Both the position numbers and the translations under genes were made by a program. Shown here one piece after another: positions 1 to 5,951 of a stretch of DNA of 10,582 bases. The first letter of the stretch is position 1, and each line of letters begins with the position of its first letter. The notes under the pieces were generated by a model. The model did not search any database. It had not been told where the DNA came from and saw only the letters and a list, made by a program, of their open reading frames with translations. Origin of the DNA: Bacteroidales bacterium (lineage in GTDB: Bacteria; Bacteroidota; Bacteroidia; Bacteroidales; F082). The stretch is from contig JADYZK010000224.1 of the NCBI GenBank assembly GCA_020853175.1, forward strand, positions 1-10,582, read 5' to 3'.

Positions 1-48
1 AGTTTTTCGTGTTCTACAGCTTGCGAAGTGTATTTTCGCACACTTTGT

Positions 49-537
49 CTATGGATGATCAGTTGGTCGAACGTCATGGCCTATTCTTTTAAAGTGAAAT
101 TCCTTTTGTTGGTTGCCTCTCATATTTTCAATGCGGGCATACAGGGTGCTATCGGATATTAGGCTGTAAATAATACGATTGGGATAGTCATTGTCAGCGT
201 TTTCGAATACCCAGCTTGATTTTTCCTGCTCGGAGAGTGCAAAGGCAGTTTCATCGCTGTCGTTTTCATTGGGCACCCGGGCATAAAAGTGCCATTTACC
301 TTCAACAATAGCAATGCGCATCTCCTCAAATATCAATGTATCGCCTTGGTTGATACTAAAACTTATTCCCTTCAAATTTGAATCCGGACTGATGTACCAC
401 TTTTCATACAGCAAAGGACCTTCAGTAGTTTGCCACAATCCGGCCATGTTATGCACCTTCACGGGAGGCGGTGGTGCGCCACATGAAAGAATAAAAAATA
501 CGAACAAAATAAGTAGTTGGGTAATGCGATGGTTCAT
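49..537 (-). CDS. DUF6265-like small lipoprotein
   Basis: A 162-residue protein read from the ATG at 537; an in-frame ATG at 573 would only add residues ahead of the signal peptide. The N-terminus is a lipoprotein signal: MNHR, a hydrophobic run (LLILFVFFI), then the lipobox LSC, followed by a proline-rich linker. It is probably anchored in a membrane by the lipidated Cys. The mature part carries the pattern I associate with DUF6265: GLW near the start, then EKW, FEEMRI, WHFYAR, WVFENADNDYPNRIIY and LYARIE, suggesting a small lipocalin-like beta barrel. No enzymatic role is known to me. It lies on the same strand as wecB but about 380 bases downstream, separated by repeats, so it is probably a separate transcript. 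The DUF assignment is from memory of conserved blocks, not a search. Confidence 0.8.
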   Translation of the reverse strand: MNHRITQLLILFVFFILSCGAPPPPVKVHNMAGLWQTTEGPLLYEKWYISPDSNLKGISFSINQGDTLIFEEMRIAIVEGKWHFYARVPNENDSDETAFALSEQEKSSWVFENADNDYPNRIIYSLISDSTLYARIENMRGNQQKEFHFKRIGHDVRPTDHP

Positions 538-689
538 AAGATTTAATAATTCAATCCCGCAAGTGCGGGACAAAGATTTAAGGATTCAAAGATTCAAAAA
601 ATTGTTTGATCAATGAACTAATTTTTGAATTTTTGAGCCCGAAGAGGAGGCACGACGCTTCGGAATTGAATGATTGAATCACAGATGCC
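538..689. other. AT-rich non-coding spacer
   Basis: No gene seen. It holds a perfect short inverted repeat (TCCCGC, AAGT loop, GCGGGA, 555-570) in the leader of the lipoprotein gene, a tandem pair of GATTCAAA (583-598) and a looser inverted repeat CCGAAG/CTTCGG (639-644 with 658-663). No clean TAnnTTTG promoter box for the lipoprotein was found; the nearest are two AATCTTTG strings on the minus strand, which lack the leading T. Confidence 0.5.
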
Positions 690-809
690 TTACTTTTTCA
701 CAACCTTCTCCACTAGCCATCTTTCTCCATCCCAGAGCCTTTTACTGATAGAAAATGGGGAGTTAGCTGGTGGTCTTTGGTCTCGTCTCAAGACGAGAGC
801 TTTTTTACT
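690..809 (-). other. Start-less coding remnant with an 18-bp palindrome
   Basis: On the minus strand a 39-codon open stretch runs from the heptamer array to a TAA at 692-690. It has no start codon, because a stop in the array closes it upstream. The translation looks protein-like rather than random, ending RLWDGERWLVEKVVKK. Its first part is formed by a perfect palindrome, TCTCGTCTTGAGACGAGA, at 798-781. Read on the plus strand the palindrome is followed by six T (801-806), so it could act as an intrinsic terminator in that direction, although no plus-strand gene precedes it. Likely explanations are the 3' remnant of a lost gene or one copy of a dispersed palindromic element. I do not recognise the family. 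Confidence 0.3.
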
Positions 810-895
810 TTAGCCTTTTTACTTTTTACTTTAGCCTTTAGCCTTTTTACTTTTTACTTTTTACTTTAGTCTTTTTACTTTCAACTTTAGCCTTT
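798..895 (-). repeat. Heptanucleotide array, 14 units (AAAGnnn)
   Basis: Read on the minus strand, 98 bp divide exactly into 14 units of 7 bp with no gap. Seven are AAAGTAA, four are AAAGGCT, and there is one each of AAAGTTG, AAAGACT and AAAAGCT. Thirteen of 14 begin AAAG. The array starts about 22 bases after the wecB stop codon and runs directly into the palindrome at 781-798. The unit length is not a multiple of three, and the wecB stop lies before it, so it is not a translated repeat. Confidence 0.9.
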
Positions 896-916
896 AAATC
901 CGAAAAACCCTGTAAC

Positions 917-2002
917 TCAAAAACGTTCTGCCAATTGTTGGAGGATTCTGGTTGCGGTGTTGCCATCGCCATAGAAGGTGGCTTGGGTGGGGGGCGTTTG
1001 TGCGGTGCTGATGGCATGGAGGATTTTTTCTGTGTTGGCGCCCACAAGGGTGTTCCATCCGCTGTGTACGGTTTCAACCCATTCTGTTTCGTCGCGCAGG
1101 GTGATGCAAGGTTTGTGCATGAAGTAGGCCTCTTTTTGCACGCCGCCCGAATCGGTGATGATGGCTGAGGACAAGGATTCCAGCTCTACCATTTCGAGGT
1201 ATCCCACAGGTTCAAGCAGCCTGACATGCGGTTTGAGGTGTAGGCCTGCTTCAGTAATTTTTTTTAGTGTGCGCGGATGCAGCGGAAGGACCACGTCGGT
1301 GGGCAGGGCGTTGAGTGCCTCGGTGATGGAATGCAGCCGGTGCAGGTCGTCGGTGTTTTCGGCCCGATGGATGGTAGTTAACAGAAAATGGGGAGGCAGT
1401 GCCAAGGCCTGAAGTCTGTTGATGCCTTGTTGCTTCTCCTTCTCAATCACCTGAAGGTAAAACAAGGTGGCGTCGTACATGATGTCGCCCACTTGATGAA
1501 CACCCTGGGTGATGCCTTCATTTTTAAGGTTGCTCACGGCTGTTTCGGTAGGACAGAAGCACCAGGTGGCGAGGTGGTCGGTGAGGATGCGGTTTTGCTC
1601 TTCGGGCATGCGTTTGTTGTAGCTTCTGAGGCCGGCTTCAACATGGGCCACCGGGATATGCAGCTTGGCAGCAGCCAAAGCGCCGGCGAGGGTGCTGTTG
1701 GTGTCGCCGTAAACCAAGACAAGGTCGGGTTTTTCGAGCAGAAGTGCGGCTTCAATCTCGATGAGCATCTGTCCGGTCATGACGCCATGACTCAGTCCGC
1801 CGATCTTCAGGTGGATGTCGGGCTTGGGAATCTGCATATCGCGAAAAAAGATTTCTGACATGTTTTCATCGTAATGCTGTCCGGTATGCAGCAGTATTTC
1901 CTGAAACTGATTTCGCCAAGTGTGGGAACGAATGAGCCGGCTGAGCACAGCAGCTTTAACAAACTGAGGGCGTGCGCCGACGATGGTGAGAATTTTTTTC
2001 AT
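917..2002 (-). CDS. wecB: UDP-N-acetylglucosamine 2-epimerase, non-hydrolysing
   Basis: A 361-residue cytoplasmic enzyme, close to the usual 360-380, that interconverts UDP-GlcNAc and UDP-ManNAc or a related UDP-sugar for surface polysaccharide synthesis. Visible blocks: GARPQFVKA (9-17), HTGQHYD (39-45), VYGDTNST (97-104), HVEAGLRS (120-127), MPEEQNR (132-138), TIHRAENTDD (210-219), LHPRT (241-245) and TDSGGVQKEA (283-292). Lined up with E. coli WecB, D100, E122, E134 and H212 sit where the catalytic Asp95, Glu117, Glu131 and His213 are. The HTGQHYD and AENTDD blocks resemble the WbpI-type branch (UDP-2,3-diacetamido-glucuronate epimerase), so the true substrate could be a diacetamido sugar. 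The ATG start gives the family N-terminus MKKILTIVGARP. No Shine-Dalgarno and no clear promoter box precede it; co-transcription from pgi is possible. No other glycan genes are in view. Confidence 0.93.
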   Translation of the reverse strand: MKKILTIVGARPQFVKAAVLSRLIRSHTWRNQFQEILLHTGQHYDENMSEIFFRDMQIPKPDIHLKIGGLSHGVMTGQMLIEIEAALLLEKPDLVLVYGDTNSTLAGALAAAKLHIPVAHVEAGLRSYNKRMPEEQNRILTDHLATWCFCPTETAVSNLKNEGITQGVHQVGDIMYDATLFYLQVIEKEKQQGINRLQALALPPHFLLTTIHRAENTDDLHRLHSITEALNALPTDVVLPLHPRTLKKITEAGLHLKPHVRLLEPVGYLEMVELESLSSAIITDSGGVQKEAYFMHKPCITLRDETEWVETVHSGWNTLVGANTEKILHAISTAQTPPTQATFYGDGNTATRILQQLAERF

Positions 2003-2042
2003 TTATTTGTCTTTGGCTCTATCCATTATACTTTAGCATTAT

Positions 2043-2107
2043 ACTATTCACTATTCACTATTCACTATTCACTATTCACTATTCACTCTTCACTTCGTCA
2101 CTCCGTC
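2043..2107 (-). repeat. Heptanucleotide array, (GAATAGT)6 plus variants
   Basis: On the minus strand six perfect tandem copies of GAATAGT occupy 2084-2043. They are preceded by a one-mismatch unit GAAGAGT (2091-2085) and two 8-bp relatives, GACGAAGT and GACGGAGT (2107-2092). The array fills much of the 144-bp spacer between the pgi stop and the wecB start, about 40 bases before the wecB ATG. The rest of the spacer also looks heptamer-like but degenerate. The unit sequence differs from the array on the other side of wecB, but the period is the same. Confidence 0.9.
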
Positions 2108-2146
2108 GCTCAAGTCTCTTCGTTTGCCTTGTCCCTCGTCCCTACT

Positions 2147-3496
2147 TTAGCCTTTTATCCTCTGTTCAAGCTCGGCCGTTTGGCTTTCAAAACCCTTCTT
2201 ACCTAACAGTGCGAACATATTCTTTTTGTAGGCTTCCACGCCTGGCTGATCGAAAGGATTCACGCCCAGCATGTATCCGCTTAAGGCGCAGCCCATCTCG
2301 AAGAAGTAAATCAACTGTCCGATGGTATTGGCATTGATGGCCGGAACCACGATGCGGATATTAGGAACGCCACCGTCCACATGGGCCAGGGTGGTGCCTT
2401 GCTCTGCTTTGTGGTTCACCTCCGAAAGTCGTTTTCCGGCGATGTAGTTCAGCTGGTCGAGATCGTTTTCGGCAGCAGGCACGCGCATTTCACGCACCGG
2501 TTGCTCAACGGAAATCACCGTTTCAAACAAAAAGCGCAGGCCTTCCTGAATGTATTGTCCCATGGAATGGAGATCGGTGGTGAAGCCCACTCCGGCAGGA
2601 AAAATACCTTTGTTTTCTTTGCCTTCGCTTTCGCCATAGAGCTGCTTGAACCATTCAGTGAAATAAAACAAACGGGGTTCGTAGTTCACCATCACTTCAA
2701 CGGTTTTGCCGGAAGCGTATAAGGCTTGGCGAGCCACGGCGTACCAGGCAATGGGGTTGCCGTGAATTTTTTGCACAGCGCGGCTCATGGCTTCCATCTT
2801 ACGTGCGCCTTCAATCAGCTCGCGAATGTTGATGCCGGCCACGGCGATGGGCAACAATCCCACAGGCGTAAGCACCGAATAGCGTCCCCCAACATCATCA
2901 GGAACAACGTAGGACACATAGCCTTCGCTATCAGCCAGCTGCTTGAGGGCACCGCGGCTTTTGTCGGTGATGGCCACAATGCGTTGGCGGGCTTCTTCGA
3001 TGCCGTATTTGCTTTCGAGGTGGGCTTTCAACACCCTAAAAGCGATAGCAGGCTCGGTGGTGGTGCCCGATTTGCTGATCACAGCCAGCGAATAATCTTT
3101 TTTGTTCAACACATCCATCAGATCGCTCAGGTAATCTTCGCTGATGTTTTGTCCGGCATAGATGATGTGCGTGCTGTCGTTGGAGCCGTTCAGTTGCTGA
3201 AAATGATGCGTCATGGCTTCAATCACGGCACGGGCACCGAGATAAGAGCCGCCAATGCCAATGACTACAAACACTTCCGATTTTTTACGCAGCGCAGCTG
3301 CATGGGCTTCAATGGCTGTAATTTCGCTTTCAGTAATGGCCGAAGGCAGATCAACCCAGCCCAAAAATTCACTTCCTGCACCTGTTTTGTTGTAAATTTT
3401 ACGGTAAGCACTCACGATGTGTTTGTCGTATTCTAAAAGTTGTTCTTTGGTGATGAAACCGAACATCTGCTCCAATTCAAGTTTTACTTGTATCAT
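2147..3496 (-). CDS. pgi: Glucose-6-phosphate isomerase
   Basis: A 449-residue cytosolic enzyme interconverting glucose-6-phosphate and fructose-6-phosphate in glycolysis and gluconeogenesis. Both family signatures are intact: DVGGRYSVLTPVGLL (201-215) and GYMLGVNPFDQPGVEAYKK (407-425). The sugar-phosphate binding SIS motifs GIGGSYLGARA (80-90) and SKSGTTTEP (141-149) are also present. Expected catalytic residues are visible: a Glu in YGESEGK (287-293), His310 in DLHSMGQ and Lys424. Length and N-terminus match the short Bacillus-type Pgi: from the ATG at 3496, 37 residues precede TGAGSEFLGWVDLP, the same number as I recall for B. subtilis Pgi. That rejects the in-frame extension to 3586, which would run through the promoter and terminator. 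The last two codons and the TAA are made of repeat-family sequence (see findings). Confidence 0.97.
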   Translation of the reverse strand: MIQVKLELEQMFGFITKEQLLEYDKHIVSAYRKIYNKTGAGSEFLGWVDLPSAITESEITAIEAHAAALRKKSEVFVVIGIGGSYLGARAVIEAMTHHFQQLNGSNDSTHIIYAGQNISEDYLSDLMDVLNKKDYSLAVISKSGTTTEPAIAFRVLKAHLESKYGIEEARQRIVAITDKSRGALKQLADSEGYVSYVVPDDVGGRYSVLTPVGLLPIAVAGINIRELIEGARKMEAMSRAVQKIHGNPIAWYAVARQALYASGKTVEVMVNYEPRLFYFTEWFKQLYGESEGKENKGIFPAGVGFTTDLHSMGQYIQEGLRFLFETVISVEQPVREMRVPAAENDLDQLNYIAGKRLSEVNHKAEQGTTLAHVDGGVPNIRIVVPAINANTIGQLIYFFEMGCALSGYMLGVNPFDQPGVEAYKKNMFALLGKKGFESQTAELEQRIKG

Positions 3497-3532
3497 ATAT
3501 AATGTATTGTTGAGTTCAAAAAAAACGATGGG

Positions 3533-3540
3533 CAAAGTTA
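3533..3540 (-). promoter_or_regulatory. pgi promoter, -7 box TAACTTTG
   Basis: On the minus strand TAACTTTG matches the Bacteroidota -7 consensus TAnnTTTG and is followed by C, as is common. It lies 36 bases upstream of the pgi ATG, giving a leader of roughly 30 nt. No good TTTG -33 element is seen at the usual distance, so the match rests on the -7 box alone. It lies directly after the intrinsic terminator at 3572-3605, which would insulate pgi from transcription arriving from upstream. Confidence 0.5.
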
Positions 3541-3571
3541 AGAAGAAAGCGCGGATAGTACTTTCTTGAGC

Positions 3572-3605
3572 AAAAAAAAGAGGCAAGCCTTAAGCCTGCC
3601 TCTTT
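3572..3605 (-). terminator. Intrinsic terminator on the minus strand
   Basis: A 9-bp perfect stem pairs AAAGAGGCA (3577-3585) with TGCCTCTTT (3597-3605) around an 11-nt loop that may pair further by two bases. Read on the minus strand the hairpin is followed by an uninterrupted run of eight T (3579-3572), partly in the stem. This is a classic rho-independent terminator. On the plus strand the downstream side is not T-rich, so it works in one direction. No protein gene on the minus strand ends here, so it must end a non-coding transcript or a pgi leader. Confidence 0.8.
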
Positions 3606-3702
3606 GAACCAAAAACCAAAATTTATGAAAACCTTAATAATGTATAATGATAAATACATCGGGGAGATGCGTATCATTATCGCTTGAGGTATTTATAAGA
3701 AC
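3606..3702 (-). ncRNA. Candidate small RNA or pgi leader RNA
   Basis: Between a promoter-like box (TATTTTTG, 3715-3708 minus) and the terminator at 3605-3572 lies about 100 nt with no protein gene but clear structure. ATAATGATA and its exact complement TATCATTAT (3680-3672 and 3652-3644) form a 9-bp stem. It closes on an inner stem, GCATC with GATGT, around the loop TCCCC (3665-3661). The inner outermost pair is G-U on the minus strand but A-C on the plus strand, favouring a minus-strand RNA. GTATTTAT (3657-3650) can instead pair with ATAAATAC (3696-3689), an alternative that excludes the first stem. With the terminator the product would be about 130 nt. It is either a stand-alone RNA or an attenuated leader of pgi, whose own promoter lies just beyond the terminator. 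I recognise no known RNA family. Confidence 0.4.
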
Positions 3703-3707
3703 TGATG

Positions 3708-3715
3708 CAAAAATA
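3708..3715 (-). promoter_or_regulatory. Promoter-like -7 box TATTTTTG on the minus strand
   Basis: On the minus strand TATTTTTG followed by C fits TAnnTTTG. It would start transcription near 3702, toward the structured segment and terminator. No good -33 TTTG is seen at 18-21 bp, and in an AT-rich spacer such a box can occur by chance, so support comes mainly from its position ahead of the hairpin and terminator. Confidence 0.35.
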
Positions 3716-3736
3716 CAATCAAAACGATGCTTGAGC

Positions 3737-3776
3737 TGTTAATGAACATTAACGGTTGTTAAGATATGTTAATGCG
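3737..3776 (+). promoter_or_regulatory. Operator-like array, four TTAA boxes at 10-bp spacing
   Basis: Four consecutive 10-bp segments begin TGTTAATG (3737), CATTAACG (3747), TGTTAAGA (3757) and TGTTAATG (3767). TTAA therefore recurs at 3739, 3749, 3759 and 3769, one helical turn apart. The first two also form a perfect inverted repeat, GTTAATG/CATTAAC (3738-3753). OmpR-family regulators typically bind direct repeats spaced 10-11 bp, and the operon downstream encodes one. The array ends at about the place where the -33 element should start, and that element is poor, so an activator role with autoregulation is a reasonable inference. Confidence 0.5.
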
Positions 3777-3801
3777 CTGTAAACCATGCAAATCAATGCT
3801 A

Positions 3802-3809
3802 TACTTTTG
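3802..3809 (+). promoter_or_regulatory. Promoter of the rprXY-like operon, -7 box TACTTTTG
   Basis: TACTTTTG followed by C matches TAnnTTTG. The last G is five bases before the GTG at 3814, so transcription would begin at or within a few bases of that codon. There is no TTTG at the -33 position, where the operator-like boxes end. The same 9-bp string, TACTTTTGC, also precedes the serine hydrolase gene. Confidence 0.5.
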
Positions 3810-3813
3810 CTTT

Positions 3814-5241
3814 GTGAATAAGAAACTACTGATAGGGATTGTTTTGCTGATGTCATTGGCTGTTACAGGCATGATGGGCATCCAGATTTATTTGATCGGC
3901 GATGCCGTAAAGGTGAAAGAAGCTACTTTTGTTAGAGACGTTCATCAGGCTTTGCAACAAGTTGTTGTAGTTCTGGAAAAAGAGGAAATGCAGCGGCAAT
4001 ATGCTTATCATGTCAATCTGATGAACGAAAGGGCCAATTTGGTAGCGGTGTATGATTCGCTCAAGCGCAGCATGAAACAAGAGATTCAAAAGCCGATGAC
4101 CAAAGAAGAATATGGCTCTTTTATCAGGCGCACCACCATCGCCGAAGAGAAGCTTCAGGACATGATTTTTGGGTTTAATGAGCAATCGTCCAACATCAAA
4201 GAGATGGAACCGCTGCGCATTGACAGCATGGCAAAGGTGGAGTTGGCCAAATTTGGTATTGACACTTATTTTGAGCTGGGTATATATAGTCCTACCAAAA
4301 ACGCGATGCTTTTTCAAAAAACAGGTCGTTTTCCGCAGCAGTTGATTGACGAAAGTTTTGCCTTCGATTTGTATCCAACCATATCGCCTGTGCGTTTTGC
4401 CGATAAGCTTTTGGTGTATTTCCCTAACGAGAAGCGTTTTCTTGTGCGTCAGTTGTCGGAGTTGTTGTTCGTTTCGGGGGCTTTGATTTTGACCATCATA
4501 CTGGCTTTTGCATCCACCATTTATGTCATCCTGAGGCAAAAGAAACTATCGGAAATGAAAAGCGATTTTGTGAACAATATGACCCACGAGTTTAAAACAC
4601 CCATCTCGACGATTGCTTTGGCCTGCGAAGCCCTTCGCGACAACGACATTCAAAAGTCGGAAGTGTTGTACTCTACATACATCAGCATGATTGATGAAGA
4701 GAACAAACGCCTCGGAACCATGGCCGAACAAGTGCTGCAATCGGCGGTGTTGGATAAGGGCGAACTGATTTTAAAGAAAGACAAACTCGATTTTCACGAC
4801 ATCATCAAAGAGGCTGTTGCCACCAAAATGCTGCAAGCCAAAAGCCGAAACGGACATATCTTTGCCGATCTCAAGGCCGATGATTCATTTGTGATCGGCG
4901 ACAAGGTTCACCTGACCAATATTGTGTTAAATTTGCTCGACAACGCCCTCAAATATACTGAAGCAGTGCCACAAATTGTTGTAAAAAGCCGCAACATCCC
5001 CAATGCTTTTGAGCTGAGTGTGGTGGATAACGGCATCGGTATCAGCAAAGCCAATCAAAAACGTATCTTTGAAAAGTTATACCGCGTGCCAACGGGCAAT
5101 GTTCACAACGTAAAAGGCTTTGGTTTGGGCCTCAGCTATGTGAAAGCTTCCATCGAAAAAATGGGCGGCATGATTGGCGTAAACAGCGAATTGAAAAAAG
5201 GATCAACATTTTATATCAGACTTCCCCTCGAGGGCAACTAA
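3814..5241 (+). CDS. rprX: RprX-like membrane sensor histidine kinase
   Basis: A 475-residue inner-membrane kinase taking the GTG at 3814 as start. Transmembrane segment 1 (about 5-28), a periplasmic sensor of about 185 residues with no recognised fold, transmembrane segment 2 (about 216-240), then the HisKA and HATPase_c domains. The H-box FVNNMTHEFKTPIS carries the phospho-accepting His258; the N-box reads LNLLDNALKYT (373-383), G1 is DNGIGI (405-410) and G2 is GFGLGL (435-440). All catalytic boxes are intact. In-frame ATGs at 3766 and 3796 would add residues before the membrane segment, but 3766 lies inside the operator-like array and 3796 before the likely transcription start. The kinase presumably phosphorylates the regulator encoded 12 bases downstream. 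The symbol rests on overall likeness to Bacteroides/Porphyromonas RprX and on the RprY-like partner; the natural signal is unknown. Confidence 0.88.
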   Translation: MNKKLLIGIVLLMSLAVTGMMGIQIYLIGDAVKVKEATFVRDVHQALQQVVVVLEKEEMQRQYAYHVNLMNERANLVAVYDSLKRSMKQEIQKPMTKEEYGSFIRRTTIAEEKLQDMIFGFNEQSSNIKEMEPLRIDSMAKVELAKFGIDTYFELGIYSPTKNAMLFQKTGRFPQQLIDESFAFDLYPTISPVRFADKLLVYFPNEKRFLVRQLSELLFVSGALILTIILAFASTIYVILRQKKLSEMKSDFVNNMTHEFKTPISTIALACEALRDNDIQKSEVLYSTYISMIDEENKRLGTMAEQVLQSAVLDKGELILKKDKLDFHDIIKEAVATKMLQAKSRNGHIFADLKADDSFVIGDKVHLTNIVLNLLDNALKYTEAVPQIVVKSRNIPNAFELSVVDNGIGISKANQKRIFEKLYRVPTGNVHNVKGFGLGLSYVKASIEKMGGMIGVNSELKKGSTFYIRLPLEGN

Positions 5242-5253
5242 AAAAATAAAATC

Positions 5254-5943
5254 ATGGAAAATCAAATGAAAGTTTTATTGGCAGAAGACGATAAAAACTT
5301 AGGAACCATCCTCAAAGCCTATCTCGAAGCCAAAGGATTCCCAACCACCCTCTGCGGCGACGGACAAGAAGCATTGGATAAATTCAAACGTGAAGACTAT
5401 CATTTTTGTGTTTTTGATGTGATGATGCCGGTAATGGATGGCTTTACTCTGGCAGGTGAAATCAGGAAGTTAGACAAAAAAATCCCGATGCTTTTTCTTA
5501 CCGCCAAAGCCATGCAAGAAGATAAACTCAAAGGCTTTGAGCTGGGTGCCGATGACTATTTGAGCAAGCCTTTTAGCATGGAAGAGCTTTTGCTGCGCAT
5601 GAAAGCCATCATCCGTCGCTCGGCCGAAGACACCGTTAGGCCAACTACTTTTACAATTGGCAGTTACAACTTCGACTACAACCGCCAGCTGTTGACCCGT
5701 GGCAATGAAGAAAACAAACTCACCTCCAAAGAGTCGGAGCTCTTGCGCTTGCTTTGCGAAAACCTGAACAACGTGCTCGATCGCTCAGTGGCCTTGAATA
5801 AAATTTGGTACGACGACAGCTATTTCAACGCCCGTTCCATGGATGTTTACATCACCAAACTGCGCAAATATTTTAAAGAAGATTCCAATATCGAGCTGAT
5901 GAATGTGCATGGTGTAGGGTTCAAACTGCTTGTTAACAACTAA
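5254..5943 (+). CDS. rprY: RprY-like OmpR-family response regulator
   Basis: A 229-residue cytoplasmic transcription factor. The receiver domain (about 5-118) has the acidic pair D12-D13, the phosphorylated Asp55 in VFDVMMP, Thr83 in FLTAK and Lys105 in SKPFS, so it is fully functional by motif. The winged-helix DNA-binding domain (about 133-226) ends SYFNARSMDVYITKLRKYF and NVHGVGFKL. These strings, and EDDKNLG at the N-terminus, closely resemble RprY of Bacteroides and Porphyromonas as I recall it. The gene starts 12 bases after the kinase stop, with an A-rich stretch and no Shine-Dalgarno, and the next gene starts 8 bases after its stop, so the three are one operon. A plausible target is the phased TTAA array upstream of the operon. 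Confidence 0.92.
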   Translation: MENQMKVLLAEDDKNLGTILKAYLEAKGFPTTLCGDGQEALDKFKREDYHFCVFDVMMPVMDGFTLAGEIRKLDKKIPMLFLTAKAMQEDKLKGFELGADDYLSKPFSMEELLLRMKAIIRRSAEDTVRPTTFTIGSYNFDYNRQLLTRGNEENKLTSKESELLRLLCENLNNVLDRSVALNKIWYDDSYFNARSMDVYITKLRKYFKEDSNIELMNVHGVGFKLLVNN

Positions 5944-5951
5944 TCAATTTC

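Noticed and set aside
26..45. Inverted repeat AAGTGT/ACACTT just after the lipoprotein stop codon.
   Set aside because: Only a 6-bp stem and no T tract on the minus strand where termination would be needed.
555..570. GC-rich hairpin TCCCGC-AAGT-GCGGGA upstream of the lipoprotein gene.
   Set aside because: A 6-bp stem without a following T run is too weak to call a terminator, and it lies inside the leader of the gene, so no function is assigned.
798..895. CRISPR-like array.
   Set aside because: Units are 7 bp and contiguous with no spacers, and no cas gene is present.
847..1077. Minus-strand frame ending in a Lys/Ser/Val-rich tail (KVESKKTKVKSKK).
   Set aside because: It overlaps wecB in another frame and its tail is only the translated heptamer array.
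2726..3436. Long plus-strand open frame opposite pgi, and a similar minus-strand one opposite the kinase at 3853-4539.
   Set aside because: Both are antisense to well-supported genes with complete family motifs, and their translations (His/Phe/Asn-rich) show no domain.
3625..3687. A 20-codon plus-strand reading frame (MKTLIMYNDKYIG...) behind an A-rich leader.
   Set aside because: It coincides with the perfect inverted repeat at 3644-3680, which explains the sequence better as RNA structure, and no plus-strand promoter box is seen upstream.
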